Source: Nemertoderma westbladi (Eukaryota > Xenacoelomorpha > Nemertodermatida > Nemertodermatidae). Taken from it: 42,129 nt of DNA. The stretch spans positions 1-42,129 of the forward strand of contig JAUCBJ010004390.1 in NCBI GenBank assembly GCA_032718475.1, given 5' to 3'. The stretch's first letter is position 1. The number at the start of each line of letters is the position of its first letter. The notes below the pieces were generated by a model. The model saw nothing but the letters and a program-made list of their open reading frames with translations. It was not told the DNA's origin and ran no database searches. Shown here one piece after another: positions 30,104 through 39,640 of this stretch. Made by a program: the position numbers and the translations under genes.

Positions 30104-30262
30104 CCTGGGAGGCCAGCACGATCTTCCAACCCAAGACCAGTACGCCACTTTACTCTCGATCTACGTAGACAATTCGATGTACCGCGAATGATTGCGAACT
30201 GGACGTGCTGCCTCACCCAGCCCACCGCAACGTTGTACAGCTTCGACCAGTGTGCGCTCTAA
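30104..30262 (+). CDS. Short protein-like frame, unrecognised
   Basis: From the in-frame ATG near 30101-30104 about 53 codons run to a TAA. Composition is more balanced and GC-richer than the flanks (PVRHFTLDLRRQFDVPRM, then ANWTCCLTQPTATLYSF). It could be a terminal exon or a fragment of a mobile-element protein. No acceptor with a clear pyrimidine tract and no homologue are recognised. It is listed only because its composition stands out. Confidence 0.2.
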   Translation, partial: PGRPARSSNPRPVRHFTLDLRRQFDVPRMIANWTCCLTQPTATLYSFDQCAL

Positions 30263-30539
30263 GTGAATAATTGTTATTGTAATAGACACTCCAAATAACT
30301 GCACGACAAGTAAAAATGCATATAACTAACTGCAAGCATAAAATATAAATAACACGAGGAAGAAAAACTGGAAATAATTGGACAACTAAGTTTATGGAGG
30401 GAGAAGATAACCCAGGCAGTAGCTGCACTTATGAGTATCTCAGGTAGATCAATATGAAAACTTAAAACTTAAAAACGTTTCACTCAAAAAGAATTAAAAA
30501 AAAAATTTTACAACAAAGTTTACAAAAAACATATCAATA

Positions 30540-30954
30540 AAACTAATACGAAACGGGCAAGGTCGGATTGCTACGTAGTTTCACAGTAGATAGCTCACTT
30601 GAACAGATTTAAAATTAAAAATAAGGTAAAATTAATTGATATCATAAGAACAAAAACAACAGAACGAGGCAGGGTGGAATTAATATGTGGCTGTACAGTA
30701 GTTACAGTAAGCACACTAGATAATTAGACCCTATTACTGAACAGATTGACAATTGAATGCAAAATGCACGTGAGTAAAAAAAATAACAAAATATAAGTAA
30801 CAAAGACGAAACGGAACGAGGCAGGGGGAATTTGTACGTAGCTATACAGAAGTTAAAAGCTCAACACATCAACGATAAGTATTACTGATAAAATTAAAAA
30901 TTAAAATATGTTACGGACTGATTACTAATTAATACAGTGACACAGATGGCTGAA
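30540..30954. repeat. Three degenerate ~130-bp repeats in the 3' region of a LINE
   Basis: ACGAAACGGGCAAGGTCGGA (30549), GAACGAGGCAGGGTGGAATT (30662) and GAACGAGGCAGGGGGAATTT (30815) each lead into TACGTAG- or ATGTGG-type text, ACAG(T/A)A and AGCTCA or AGCACA, and later ACTGA(A/T). They lie directly downstream of the minus-strand LINE remnant and probably represent its repetitive 3' UTR. Confidence 0.55.
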
Positions 30955-33425
30955 GTCTATATTGCATATTATTCGGCGATTAAAGGCGACTAAATTAATT
31001 GCATTGACACTCTCTAAAGGTAGAGAATTCCAAACTGATACAGACCTGTTTGCAAAGCGGTTTCTAGAGACAACTTATCTACTTTGTTGCACGAATAGTT
31101 TCATATTATGTCCCCACAAACCCTCTCTGTTCACATCCATAAAAAAAATCGCTATAACATAGGTCAATGTTGTTGTGACATATATTATACACCATTTGGA
31201 TGTCGAAAATAAATCGCCTAATTTCTAACATTTGTAAGTTGAGGTGTGATAGTCTGTTAGAGTAACTGCTATCGGTGACTGCATCTGGAGACTAAGCGTC
31301 TGTCTGGTGAAATAGCGTTGAACACGCTCAAACAAATTAATGTTGAACAATTGGTGCGGCGACCAAACCACCGTGCAGTACTCTAACAGAGGGCGGACAT
31401 ATGCCTTATATGCAGTAATTGACACCTTCTAAATATTATGTTACACACTTTGTAAGCCTTTGACACTTGCTGGCTGCAATATTTGCTGAAGTGAAGATTT
31501 TTAGTCATAATAACCCCAAGAACTTTACAGGATTCCTTGAGTTCTAGAATAGAACCATTTAGGGTGTACTGACACGCGGTTCGTGTGCCAAGGTGAAGGA
31601 CATTACATTTATGCGCAGCGATATTCGAGAATCTCTAACTCTAGTTGTATAATTAACGAATTTTCACTGCTGTCATAAATCATCAGCAAATAGTTTGCAA
31701 TCGACATATGTCAATTCTGAAGGCAAATCATTTACAAACACAAGGAATACAATCGGTCCCAAGACGCTTCCTTGGGGAGTTCCCGATATGACTATGATCT
31801 AACATAATCTGAGTACTTATTGCCTACTAATATGCCTACTAATAGTTTACCCATGATCCCATACGCAGCCAACGTCTGTAAAAGTTTTGTGTGTACCACC
31901 TTGTCGAATGCTTTCTCAAAGTCGATATAAATTATATCAACATTATGTTTTTTATCTAAAAGCTTATACCAATCATTGGTGCACTCGAGTAAATGGGTGG
32001 CTGTGGATCGCCGCTTCAGAAAACCATGTTGATTTTTTGAAATAATGCTGTTTGAAAGGAGGTACTTTAAGAGCTCATTTTTTATACATGTTTCCATTAT
32101 TTTGCAAGCAATGCATGTCAGAGATATCGGCCGATAGTTGTGTAGATTTGATGGGTTATCTTTCTTAAACAGTGGCACAACAATGGCGGTGCGCCAGATA
32201 TTACTGTAGGTACTAGTGCGAACTAAAAGATATATCAAAAATCGCCGTCAGAGGCGCAGCCAGTTGTCTAGCCAAGCTTCGAAATAAAAGACTAGGCAAG
32301 CCATCTGGTGTGGAGCCAGATTTGTTCGGTAAGTCACGTAAAACCTTATATACTGCACTAGGATTAAAATTAACATCACTTAAGTAGGTATTATTAGGCA
32401 CCGCACGCTTAAACGTAGGAATATTGCCATCATTTTGACAATAATTTTCCGCCAGTACTTTAGAAAAATTCTTGGCCTTGATAGCGTCATCAACGATCAC
32501 ATCACCATTGTATTTCAATGGGGCAACTCCCGATTTATAATTACATTTTGAATTTACGTAGCTAAAAATAGCATTAGGACGTCCAGACGTTAGAATCTGG
32601 TTTTCTTTCAGACACAGATTTCTAAATATTGTTCTAGAAATTTCTTTCGAACAGCGGTCATACGCTAATTTGCCCTGGTTCGAATGTGATCGGGATAACG
32701 CTTCTTTAGTGAAACCGGGATTTCTTTACGAGGAATAAAACGATTTATTCCCTGTTTAAGAACATCATCACAAGCACTTCAATATGTATCTACTGTATCA
32801 CAAGAATGAAAATTACGTGAACAGTCTTGAGCTTCTAAAAATGAAGAAAAGGCTGCGTAGTCGGCATTCTTAAAGTCTAAATAATGTAATGGTTCACTGT
32901 TAACAAATTGGTATAAGAATAATAGCTATGTGAGGTTAAAGGTTACAGACGAATGATCACTAGTGGAAAAACCTACGTTTACAGTGACGTCACTAACACA
33001 GAGTACGTCACTGGTGAAAACTAAGTCTAGCGTACTTTCCCCCCTGGTGGGTTTATTCACAAGTTGAGTGAACCCTGCCTCGTGTACACAATTAAAAAAG
33101 CTCTTATATACATCAGATTCCGGAAAGGTCATTGCCTCCCAGTTAAATTCGCGGAAATTAAAATCACCAAAACAAACTGTGGGGTAACTAACATCAGAAA
33201 GATGAGAAATACACTCACAAAATAAATTTACATATTCCAAACAACTACACAATGAACTATTTCTGCGATAGGCACAAATTAATCTACTGTAGTTGGTGCA
33301 TCGCCAAGAATATCAACTGCAATAATTTCACAATCCTCATATTTTTTATCCGGAAAAATTCTGGCACATTGTAAATACAGCACCACATCAGACTGGCACT
33401 CTGGAAGACAGCACTTCAATTAAAA
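30955..33425 (-). mobile_element. CR1/Jockey-like LINE remnant with endonuclease and reverse transcriptase
   Basis: The minus strand, read 5' to 3', starts inside the endonuclease (about 33420, 5'-truncated). CFGDFNFREFNWEA, STLDLVFTS and TSDHSSVTFNLT (33180-32930) are the catalytic signatures. After a decayed linker the RT begins with GSTPDGLPSLLFRSLA (about 32330). It continues with YRPISLTCIACKIMET, QHGFLKRRSTATHLLE and IIYIDFEKAFDKVVH (about 31920), then TPQGSVLGPIVFL and CKLFADD (about 31690). The C-terminal domain (AYKAYVRPLLEYCTVVWSPH, 31410-31350) continues with many frame breaks to about 30955. At least six frameshifts or stops make it inactive. The FADD motif itself survives. Confidence 0.88.
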
Positions 33426-34676
33426 TAGGCCGACCACAATGTAGTGTTGTTGGACATATTCTGTTTCTAATTTTCATTAATGACTTATCCATATTATATG
33501 ATAGAGAGAGATAATTTTACACGCAAATCTACTTACCGTGCTGACCGCGCATACAGAAAGACAAGGCAGATTACGAAGTCTTGTCCTCAGCGCGGCAGTA
33601 GGCATTAATATAATCATATACTGATACTAGAACGCCATCAAGATGGCTTTAAACGAACCTGTCTTACACAGACTCCAAGAAACAGATGGGATTGGAAGAT
33701 GCAAACCAAGAATGACTTGCATCAACCAAAAAACTGCCTCCCATCTAATGTAATACACATTCGCCTAGGCAAACAAATCATAATCACAATTACTACGATG
33801 ATGTGTGAAATGGTATCCATATCCGCAACCTGAGAAACGGCCCAAAAGAGCAGTTTATTCTGCGGAGGGGTCTTTTCTGTATTAGATAAATAAAATAAAG
33901 AACACTATAATTACAGTATTTATACCTGATACATTCTCAGTTAGCCTAATAAAAACATCGGAGCAACCAATATAATGTACATGTACAAGCATCCTATGAA
34001 AGTTTGTGAAATGTTCCCTTAAGTCTACCCAACAGCCGTTGGTACCCGGCTGGCAGCCACCCTGGTTCAGTTTTATGGTTTTGTTAGTTTAATCGACAGC
34101 TGTTGTAAACGTCCCAGATATACAAAACCTACTAAGCCTTTGCATTACAATTGAGCTTAGCCTAAGTTGATGACAGTATTATAACGATGACAATTAGGCC
34201 CTATAGATACATACGATATATAAATGATGTACTGCTTGACATTACACTAACTGGCTGAATAGAGATAGAACTATAATAATAATACGTTTGGCATTCTGTC
34301 AGATTTCAGTAGTAAGTAACCTCATAATAATTGCTAAATATCAATCACCTGAAAAACATTTCAAGCAAGGGAGTTGTGGGTATTTAATTTCGCGTTCAAT
34401 AATGTTGAAAATATGCAAATATTTCGAATATCGCACTTCGAATCGTTCCCAACTTTTTTATTCAACAACTAGACAACAATTGATAAATACTTGCGTTTAC
34501 AATTTTACAATGCATGCAAGTGGTTTCAAGCCATTTGGTGAACATACATAGTGACATACAGTATATAGTGATATAGGTAAATATATCCATCGTGTTTTTG
34601 CCGGCCTCAGCTTTAGACAAAAACTACCCAGTCTAAAGACAGGTTCGTTATAATATCCACATACTGACTGGGATGG
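33426..34676. other. Intergenic DNA, no gene seen
   Basis: No long frame with protein-like composition. AAACGAACCTGTCTTACACA at about 33650 and the inverse-like AAGACAGGTTCGTTATAAT at about 34635 form a ~1-kb spaced inverted pair, possibly ends of a further element. Confidence 0.5.
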
Positions 34677-34725
34677 CTAAAACGTCTGTCCTTATCTGAT
34701 CTGATCTGATCTGACGGTATCTGAC
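34677..34725. repeat. Left copy of a ~50-bp inverted repeat with (GATCT)n core
   Basis: AAAACGTCTGTCCTTATCTG, then CTGAT/GATCT repeats and GACGGTATCTGAC. The reverse complement of 36345-36394 matches over about 48 bases with one or two changes. The pair bounds a 1.7-kb segment holding a SINE and three other repeats. Confidence 0.8.
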
Positions 34726-34732
34726 ACTTGTT

Positions 34733-34960
34733 CCACCTTGGTTCAGAGCGCACCTTGGTGTAGTGGTTATATTGAATTCACATATCTCGGAGGTTGTGGG
34801 TTCAACCCCGGCGTGGCGGCCAAGGTAGTTTTCGATTCGGCACGAATGTTTTGAAGGGTTTAGCGAGGCATCTCTGCCTTGCATCCTTAAATGGTAGCTA
34901 AATGAGTAGGCTACTGGACTTTCTGCCTATGTCAGCATGTGAAGTTTCCCCGGTATTCCA
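34733..34960 (+). mobile_element. tRNA-derived SINE, copy 2
   Basis: Starts CGCACCTTGGTGTAGTGGTT (A box) with B box GGTTCAACCCCGG near 34799. The first ~70 bases could fold like a tRNA. Body words TTCGGCACGAATG, CATCTCTGCCTTGCATCCTT and TGGTAGCTAAATGAGTA match copy 1 at 29535 in order. It lacks copy 1's GGCCTAGCGGCCG 3' segment, so the 3' end is truncated or different. Confidence 0.85.
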
Positions 34961-34971
34961 CTTAAACTAAG

Positions 34972-35115
34972 GGGGGGTTCAATATAACACCTCCCGCTCT
35001 GAAACTAACGATAATAACTAAAAGACTAACTGAAACGAACTAAAAGGAATTCAAATAAAATAAGCTAGAAAACTTAAATTTGTCTTTAGCGGCTGGTGCC
35101 AAATTTTGGTGCCGG
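34972..35115. repeat. Single unit related to the 2836-4190 repeat
   Basis: GGGGGGTTCAATATAACACC opens the segment, CTCTGAAACTAACG follows, and it ends with GGTGCCAAATTTTGGTGCCG. All three have matches in the same order at 2842-3210. This shows that the 2.8-4.2 kb family is dispersed and helps define one unit's start. Confidence 0.7.
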
Positions 35116-35445
35116 CCCATGTGAAGAATACCGCCCACACCAGGATTTCACTTTTCAGTCGACTTTTACTGGAATTTTATATATGAAGATTTTAATTCTT
35201 TTTTAATTTATCTTTATTGAGTGTATTATAGAGCTTATTTATGTCTTATAACCTGAAAATATACTAATTCGTTTATTGTTTTGGTTATATTCAGCCGTTC
35301 TGTAACCTGTTTTTTGGTGAAAACCTGGTATTCTTTACATGGGGGTAACTGCAAAGTGAAATATAACGGCATAAAGTCTGGTATTCTTCGCCCATGTAAA
35401 GAATACCAGGATTTCACTTTTCGGTCGATTTTTTATTGGTCGATA
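35112..35445. mobile_element. Palindromic element, second copy of the CCATGTGAAGAATACC family
   Basis: CCCATGTGAAGAATACC (about 35106) with CAGGATTTCACTTTTCAGTC, an AT-rich middle containing GTTTATTGTTTTGGTTA, and the inverse CCTGGTATTCTTTACATGGG (about 35322). Then comes another CCCATGTAAAGAATACCAGG (about 35392). The order matches 24400-24680, so this is the same family. Confidence 0.75.
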
Positions 35446-35604
35446 TTTTTTATTAAATTTATCTTTATTAAGTGTTTTATGCGCATGCGCGATGTCCTTT
35501 ATTTTTTGAGGGGATGATCTATTATTTTTTGAGGGGATGATCTATTGATCAGTCAGTCGGACGGACGGTTAGTAAGAAGGTGGGTGTAAACAAGCCGCCG
35601 CGGT

Positions 35605-35810
35605 AACATATTCTCCTTTCCCTCAATTGCAGAATTGGTAGGTAACAAAATCCTTTATTGTTTTGGTTAGAAAACCCTGTCTCGGTAACCTGCTCCTTTC
35701 CCTCAATTTGTAGGTACAACGTCGTTTATTGTTTTGGTTAGAAATTACAGCCGCTGTAACCTGCTCTTTTCCTTCAATTGGAAGGTAACAACAGCGTTTA
35801 TTAATTCCTA
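35605..35810 (+). repeat. Three tandem ~75-bp units: GTAACCTGCTCCTTTCCCTC and TTTATTGTTTTGGTTAGAAA
   Basis: CTCCTTTCCCTCAATT recurs near 35613, 35693 and 35764, and TTTATTGTTTTGGTTAGAAA near 35655 and 35726. Single units or inverses lie at 23710-23790, 24281-24365, 24546-24590, 35271-35310 and 38531-38580. It is one of the most widely scattered motifs in the window. Confidence 0.8.
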
Positions 35811-36344
35811 CATTCCCATCCACCTTCCCATATTCCTTCATCGTCTAAGTATAAACTCCATTGTATCAGCTGGCAATGCAATATGGGGCATGTTAATTGT
35901 TTCGTCATATACACACTACACAGTAGGCCTAGAGAGATACCCCTTCCTGCCTTCCCTTTAGTTGTTTAGCGTAACAAACAAACAATAAATATTTTAAATG
36001 TAATGTATTAATAAATATCATTACTTAATTAATAATATTAATTATAATTAATATTATTAACTTTAACTTTTAATAATGATAACTATTAACAAGAAAGATT
36101 TACGAAAACACAACTTTCATACCCGCCATCCTTCATCCTATATCGCATTTTTAATATATAATAATACAGTAATATGCCTTTGTGCATTAGATGCATACCG
36201 GTATGCCTGTACTGCAACGTCAAATGATGATACTGATACAGTACATTAAACAGGCAATGTGAAACATGATCCCCTATTCAGCTATTGGCTATTTACCTAA
36301 CATACAGTTAGGTAAATATTATATCTCTTTCTCCTGATTGGTTA
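35811..36344. other. AT-rich intergenic DNA upstream of the P450 gene
   Basis: No gene. It contains long TAATATTAATTA-type stretches (36000-36060), a TAGGCCTA near 35926 and a TACCGGTA near 36197. Confidence 0.5.
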
Positions 36345-36394
36345 TAGGATCAGATGCTGTCAGATCAGATCAGATCAGATCAGATAATGACAGA
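36345..36394. repeat. Right copy of the ~50-bp inverted repeat, next to the P450 start
   Basis: CTGTCAGATCAGATCAGATC then ATAATGACAGACGTTTTATT; inverse of 34677-34725. It ends only about 75 bp before the P450 start codon, so it lies in the likely promoter or 5' UTR. It also accounts for the meaningless Ser-Asp-Gln-Ile-Arg extension upstream of the real start. Confidence 0.8.
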
Positions 36395-36469
36395 CGTTTT
36401 ATTCTACCCCCATACAGCCATACTGACATAAATAATAGGATAGATAGATTTGATATATTATTTGATACA

Positions 36470-37930
36470 ATGGAGTTATTATATATAGCCTACGCGATAG
36501 TGGCTGTTGTTATGATATTGATTGCCGGTGTATTCATAGCGGATGCCTTGAACTGGTCCAAGTCTCCCCACCAACCGACGGGTTGGGTCCCTGTTGGTAG
36601 CGACTCCTTGAGTCTAGTACCCGGGGTCAATGAACCCAGCGACCCGGAACTGGGTAACCTGGGGGATATGGCCAAGGCGGGAAGTATGCATCAGTACCTC
36701 GCGGCACTGCACGAGAAATACGGTGAGATAGTTCGTTTCTGGTGGGGCACGCACCGTGTAGTTAGCGTCGGAAGTCCCCGTCTCTTTAAACAAACCCTCC
36801 GTTTATTCCAGCGGCCCATCCCATTGTTTATGGCCTTCGAACCACTTATCGGCATAGATTGCATTCAATATGCGGAGGGGGACGATTGGAAGCATCGCAG
36901 ATCCGTATACGATCGATCCTTCGGACACGACGCCATCAAACACTACTACGAGATCTTTGAGGACATGAGTAACGAGTTCTTGGAGACGTTAGCTAACATT
37001 CCGGAGGGCCAACACATCCTCATTAAACCCATGCTGGAGAATTACTCCGTCAAGGTGATTCTCCATACCTCCTTTGGGCCGGTTATGAGGGACCCGGAGA
37101 AACTCAGACTGTTCGCATGTAATTACGACGTCTGCTGGTCGATAATGGAGAGTATGGAACCTGTGGAACCCAATACGGAACGGGAGAGACGGCTAAATAA
37201 CTCCCGGGACCTGTTATGGGGCCTTATACGTGAATGTCTGGAGGAACGTAAGAGGAATCCCCCACCGGGAGGGGAGTTCCTCTTCATAGATGCGCTCTTA
37301 GAGGAGTTTAGTGATAAACCGAATGTGATGCAGCAAGACGGATTGGTCTACATAATAGCGGGTTACCACACAGAGTTAACCACGTTGCTATGGGTACTAT
37401 ACTACGTTGCTAGGGATACGGATGTGCAGGAGCGTCTGCGAGCGGAGTTCCTCGAGGTTCTAGGCCGGGACGGGGAGGTGGACCACGAGACCCAACCGCG
37501 GCTGGTCTACGCGACCCAGGTGGTGGACGAGTCAATGCGATGCAGTCGGTTGGCGCCGTTCGCGGCTCGGTACCCAGAGGAGGACATCGAGTTGGCGGGG
37601 TACCGGGTCCCCGCGAACACACCCGTTATACAGGCGCTCGGGGTGCTGCAGCAGCACCCCGAGGTGTTCCCCGACCCGGACCGATTCGATCCCTCGCGGT
37701 TCGATAAACCCGTCGACTCTTTCCAGCCCTTCGGAATCGGACGCAGGAAGTGCCCGGGGTACCGGTTCGCCTACTCCTCCATTCTCAGTCTGCTCGCTGC
37801 GCTCTTCCGTCGTTACCGCGTAGTTTACGCCGGGGACGGCGATCTCGGTCGGGTCTACGGGTTGGTAACTAAACCTTCCGAGGATCTCTGGATCCGTCTC
37901 GAGGATTTACATCGAGAATCGAAAGTTTAA
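36470..37930 (+). CDS. CYP20A1-like: Cytochrome P450 of the CYP20 family (CYP20A1-like), intronless
   Basis: Encodes 486 residues from an ATG in good context (ACAATGG). Residues 3-25 form the membrane anchor expected of a microsomal P450. The N-terminal region (LGNLGDMAKAGSMHQYLAAL, then LHEKYGEIVRFWWG) and the end (LVTKPSEDLWIRL) follow the CYP20A1 pattern and not that of CYP2, 3 or 4. Core motifs: I-helix AGYHT at 297-301, where the usual acidic residue before Thr is His; the K-helix ExxR at E354-S-M-R357; the meander-like DPDRFDPSRF; and the heme loop FQPFGIGRRKCPG with the thiolate Cys428. As I recall it, human CYP20A1 departs from the heme consensus, while this protein keeps the canonical form. 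CYP20A1 is an orphan P450 with no settled substrate. The coding region is a single exon, and its second half is far richer in G+C than its surroundings. A possible ATTAAA signal lies near 37995. Confidence 0.93.
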   Translation: MELLYIAYAIVAVVMILIAGVFIADALNWSKSPHQPTGWVPVGSDSLSLVPGVNEPSDPELGNLGDMAKAGSMHQYLAALHEKYGEIVRFWWGTHRVVSVGSPRLFKQTLRLFQRPIPLFMAFEPLIGIDCIQYAEGDDWKHRRSVYDRSFGHDAIKHYYEIFEDMSNEFLETLANIPEGQHILIKPMLENYSVKVILHTSFGPVMRDPEKLRLFACNYDVCWSIMESMEPVEPNTERERRLNNSRDLLWGLIRECLEERKRNPPPGGEFLFIDALLEEFSDKPNVMQQDGLVYIIAGYHTELTTLLWVLYYVARDTDVQERLRAEFLEVLGRDGEVDHETQPRLVYATQVVDESMRCSRLAPFAARYPEEDIELAGYRVPANTPVIQALGVLQQHPEVFPDPDRFDPSRFDKPVDSFQPFGIGRRKCPGYRFAYSSILSLLAALFRRYRVVYAGDGDLGRVYGLVTKPSEDLWIRLEDLHRESKV

Positions 37931-38235
37931 TGACGAGAGAATCACTAATTCGGTTGAAATTGTGATTAAAAGTATTTACATCATTGTGTGAAATTAAAGT
38001 AGCACTTTTCAGCATAATGAGCCGAGTTTATTGATATACCGAACGAGCGCAGCGAGGAAGTTTACATAAATATACGAGGTTCATAAACGCAGAATAGTTC
38101 CCTGTTCATACAATGATGTAGGTAATATTGTTAGATTAAATCAACTTATCGACGTTCTTAACTCGTTATTTAAGACTTTAATATTTAAGAAATTCATTAT
38201 TTTATGCAACTAATTGCAGGCATGGGAGGCAGTGG
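37931..38235. other. 3' flank of the P450 gene
   Basis: Holds the probable 3' UTR (an AATTAAAG hexamer near 37994) and then AT-rich DNA. CGAACGAGCGCAGCGAGGAA at about 38041 resembles the CGCTCGCTTCGCTCGC motif at 19194. Confidence 0.5.
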
Positions 38236-38722
38236 GTGACAGACCGAACGTAATCAGGATCGAATGTAACATAGTTTTTACGAATCGAACGTAACCTCAA
38301 TTATGTTACATTGGATCCTATAACTATGTTACATTCGATCTACAAAAATTTAAGCTCGAATGTAACATACATTTATTTCAGTTGTGTTTTGATTTCAGGA
38401 GTTAACCGATGAAATGCTCCGTATAATTACAGGAAGAAACAGTTTGGTGTTGGTGAGTACAAAACAAAGACCCAAGACCCAATTACAGAATTAAGAAACC
38501 TGCATAATCTTGTAACATGTGTTAACTTTCGTTTATTGTTTTGGTTCCCCCAACACGCCTCTGTAACCTACTCCTTTAAATCTGTAAATGGCAATGTTAC
38601 ATTCGAGCTTAGTAATTTGTAGATCGAATGTAACATAGTTATAGGATCCAATGTAACATAATTGCGGTTACGTTCGATACGTAATAATTATGTTACATTC
38701 GGTCCTGATTACGTTCCGTCAT
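38236..38722. mobile_element. Hairpin element with ~130-bp highly similar arms rich in CGAATGTAACATA
   Basis: The left arm (38236-38368) and right arm (38592-38722) are inverted copies with over 85 percent agreement by eye. The shared run TTGGATCCTATAACTATGTT lies near 38310 in the left arm; its inverse lies near 38640. Each arm repeats TATGTTACATTCGA and TCGAACGTAAC several times. The ends are ACGTAATCAGGA-type on both sides. The loop is ~220 bp and contains an exon-like segment and a GTTTATTGTTTTGG repeat unit. No transposase is present. A clear target duplication was not found. Confidence 0.85.
38399..38452 (+). other. Exon-like segment in the loop of the hairpin element
   Basis: TTTTGATTTCAG ends at 38398 and GTGAGTAC starts at 38453: a good acceptor and a very good donor. 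The 54 bases between keep an open phase-0 frame of 18 residues (ELTDEMLRIITGRNSLVL). Length divisible by three and both splice sites in consensus suggest a real or captured micro-exon. No neighbouring exon was identified. Confidence 0.35.
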
Positions 38723-38734
38723 GTATCCGATACG

Positions 38735-38835
38735 ATAGTAACCAATTTTTCACGATACGAAACGACACGATGCAAATTTGAGGAAATACGATACGAAAAA
38801 TCCAAGATACGATACGAAAATGTTTCGTATTTTTT
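38735..38835. repeat. Cluster of CGATACGAAA-type words
   Basis: ATCCGATACGATAG, CACGATACGAAACG, AATACGATACGAAAAA, AGATACGATACGAAAATG and the inverse TTTCGTATTTTT lie within 100 bp. Similar words often form ends of hAT-like or other DNA elements, but no second end was found. Confidence 0.5.
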
Positions 38836-39460
38836 TCACAAAGTACCTGTATAATGTTATTAATGTAAGTAATTAATGTTATAATCTGCTAACAAAACAA
38901 ATCTGTTAAATACTAAACAAGTTCAAGGCTTTTAGCAGAGCGGTGATAAGTTGACATAATCTGTACAAAACATTGTCTTTCATTTTTTTTTCCAAATATA
39001 TCGAAAATAATTCTGGAACAATAATTATTTTTCCCCATGTAATACGCATATATTGTGTAATTAAATTAGTACTTTTTATTGCTCAAATCTTTAATTAAAA
39101 TGTAGAGCGATTTAGTGTTACAAAATAAATTGAACTGCAGTATTTTACTATATTGCTTCCATAGTTACTGCGATTCAAATTACTGAACTCTTCAACTCCT
39201 GATGCTGCCTTACTCAATGTTAAATAATTTAGTGTTCTAGAATATTTCCTTACTAATGTCCTTAAGTGGATATCTAAAGCCATTTTTTGAATATTTTCAC
39301 TTTTTTCAACCATTATACTAAATCGTCATGGTTTTATCCAGTTTGTGGTTTCCTTGAAATGTTTTACCCAATCAAATCAGAGATATATTATGTTCAAATA
39401 TGAGGCCTAAACCCAATTGGTTCCTAAAGTTTTACATAAGGGTATCAATTCCTTTTGTTA
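38836..39460. other. AT-rich intergenic DNA, no gene seen
   Basis: No convincing frame; the 72-codon minus frame at 39095-39313 has low-complexity composition. Confidence 0.5.
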
Positions 39461-39462
39461 CT

Positions 39463-39640
39463 TAGGGGTCGTCCATAAAGGACGTCCGAGTAGCGTTCCG
39501 GATATTCGGATCCCCCTGTCCAGTCCATGTCCCCCCCCCCCCCACCCCCCTTCACCACCACCACACGCACCCCACCCCCCCCCCCCCCCCCTCCACCACC
39601 ACACGCACCCCTCCCCCCCCCCCACCCCCCAATATCTCAT
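39463..39640. repeat. Dispersed-element end (GGGGTCGTCCATAAAGGACG) with C-rich tract
   Basis: GGGGTCGTCCATAAAGGACG at about 39466 is a word I have seen at the ends of many invertebrate mobile elements. It is followed after 60 bp by a 100-bp tract of C-runs broken by CACCACCACACGCACCCC, present twice. The frames through it (39417-39668 plus, 39458-39739 minus) only translate Pro/His or Gly/Trp runs. Confidence 0.6.

Noticed and set aside
34733-34805. Possible tRNA gene
   Set aside because: A and B boxes are present, but the sequence continues into a body shared with 29535-29825, which identifies a SINE head and not a tRNA gene.
36338-36469. 44-codon N-terminal extension of the P450
   Set aside because: It begins at TTG, translates the (GATCA)n inverted repeat, and lies before a normal P450 membrane anchor with an ATG in good context.
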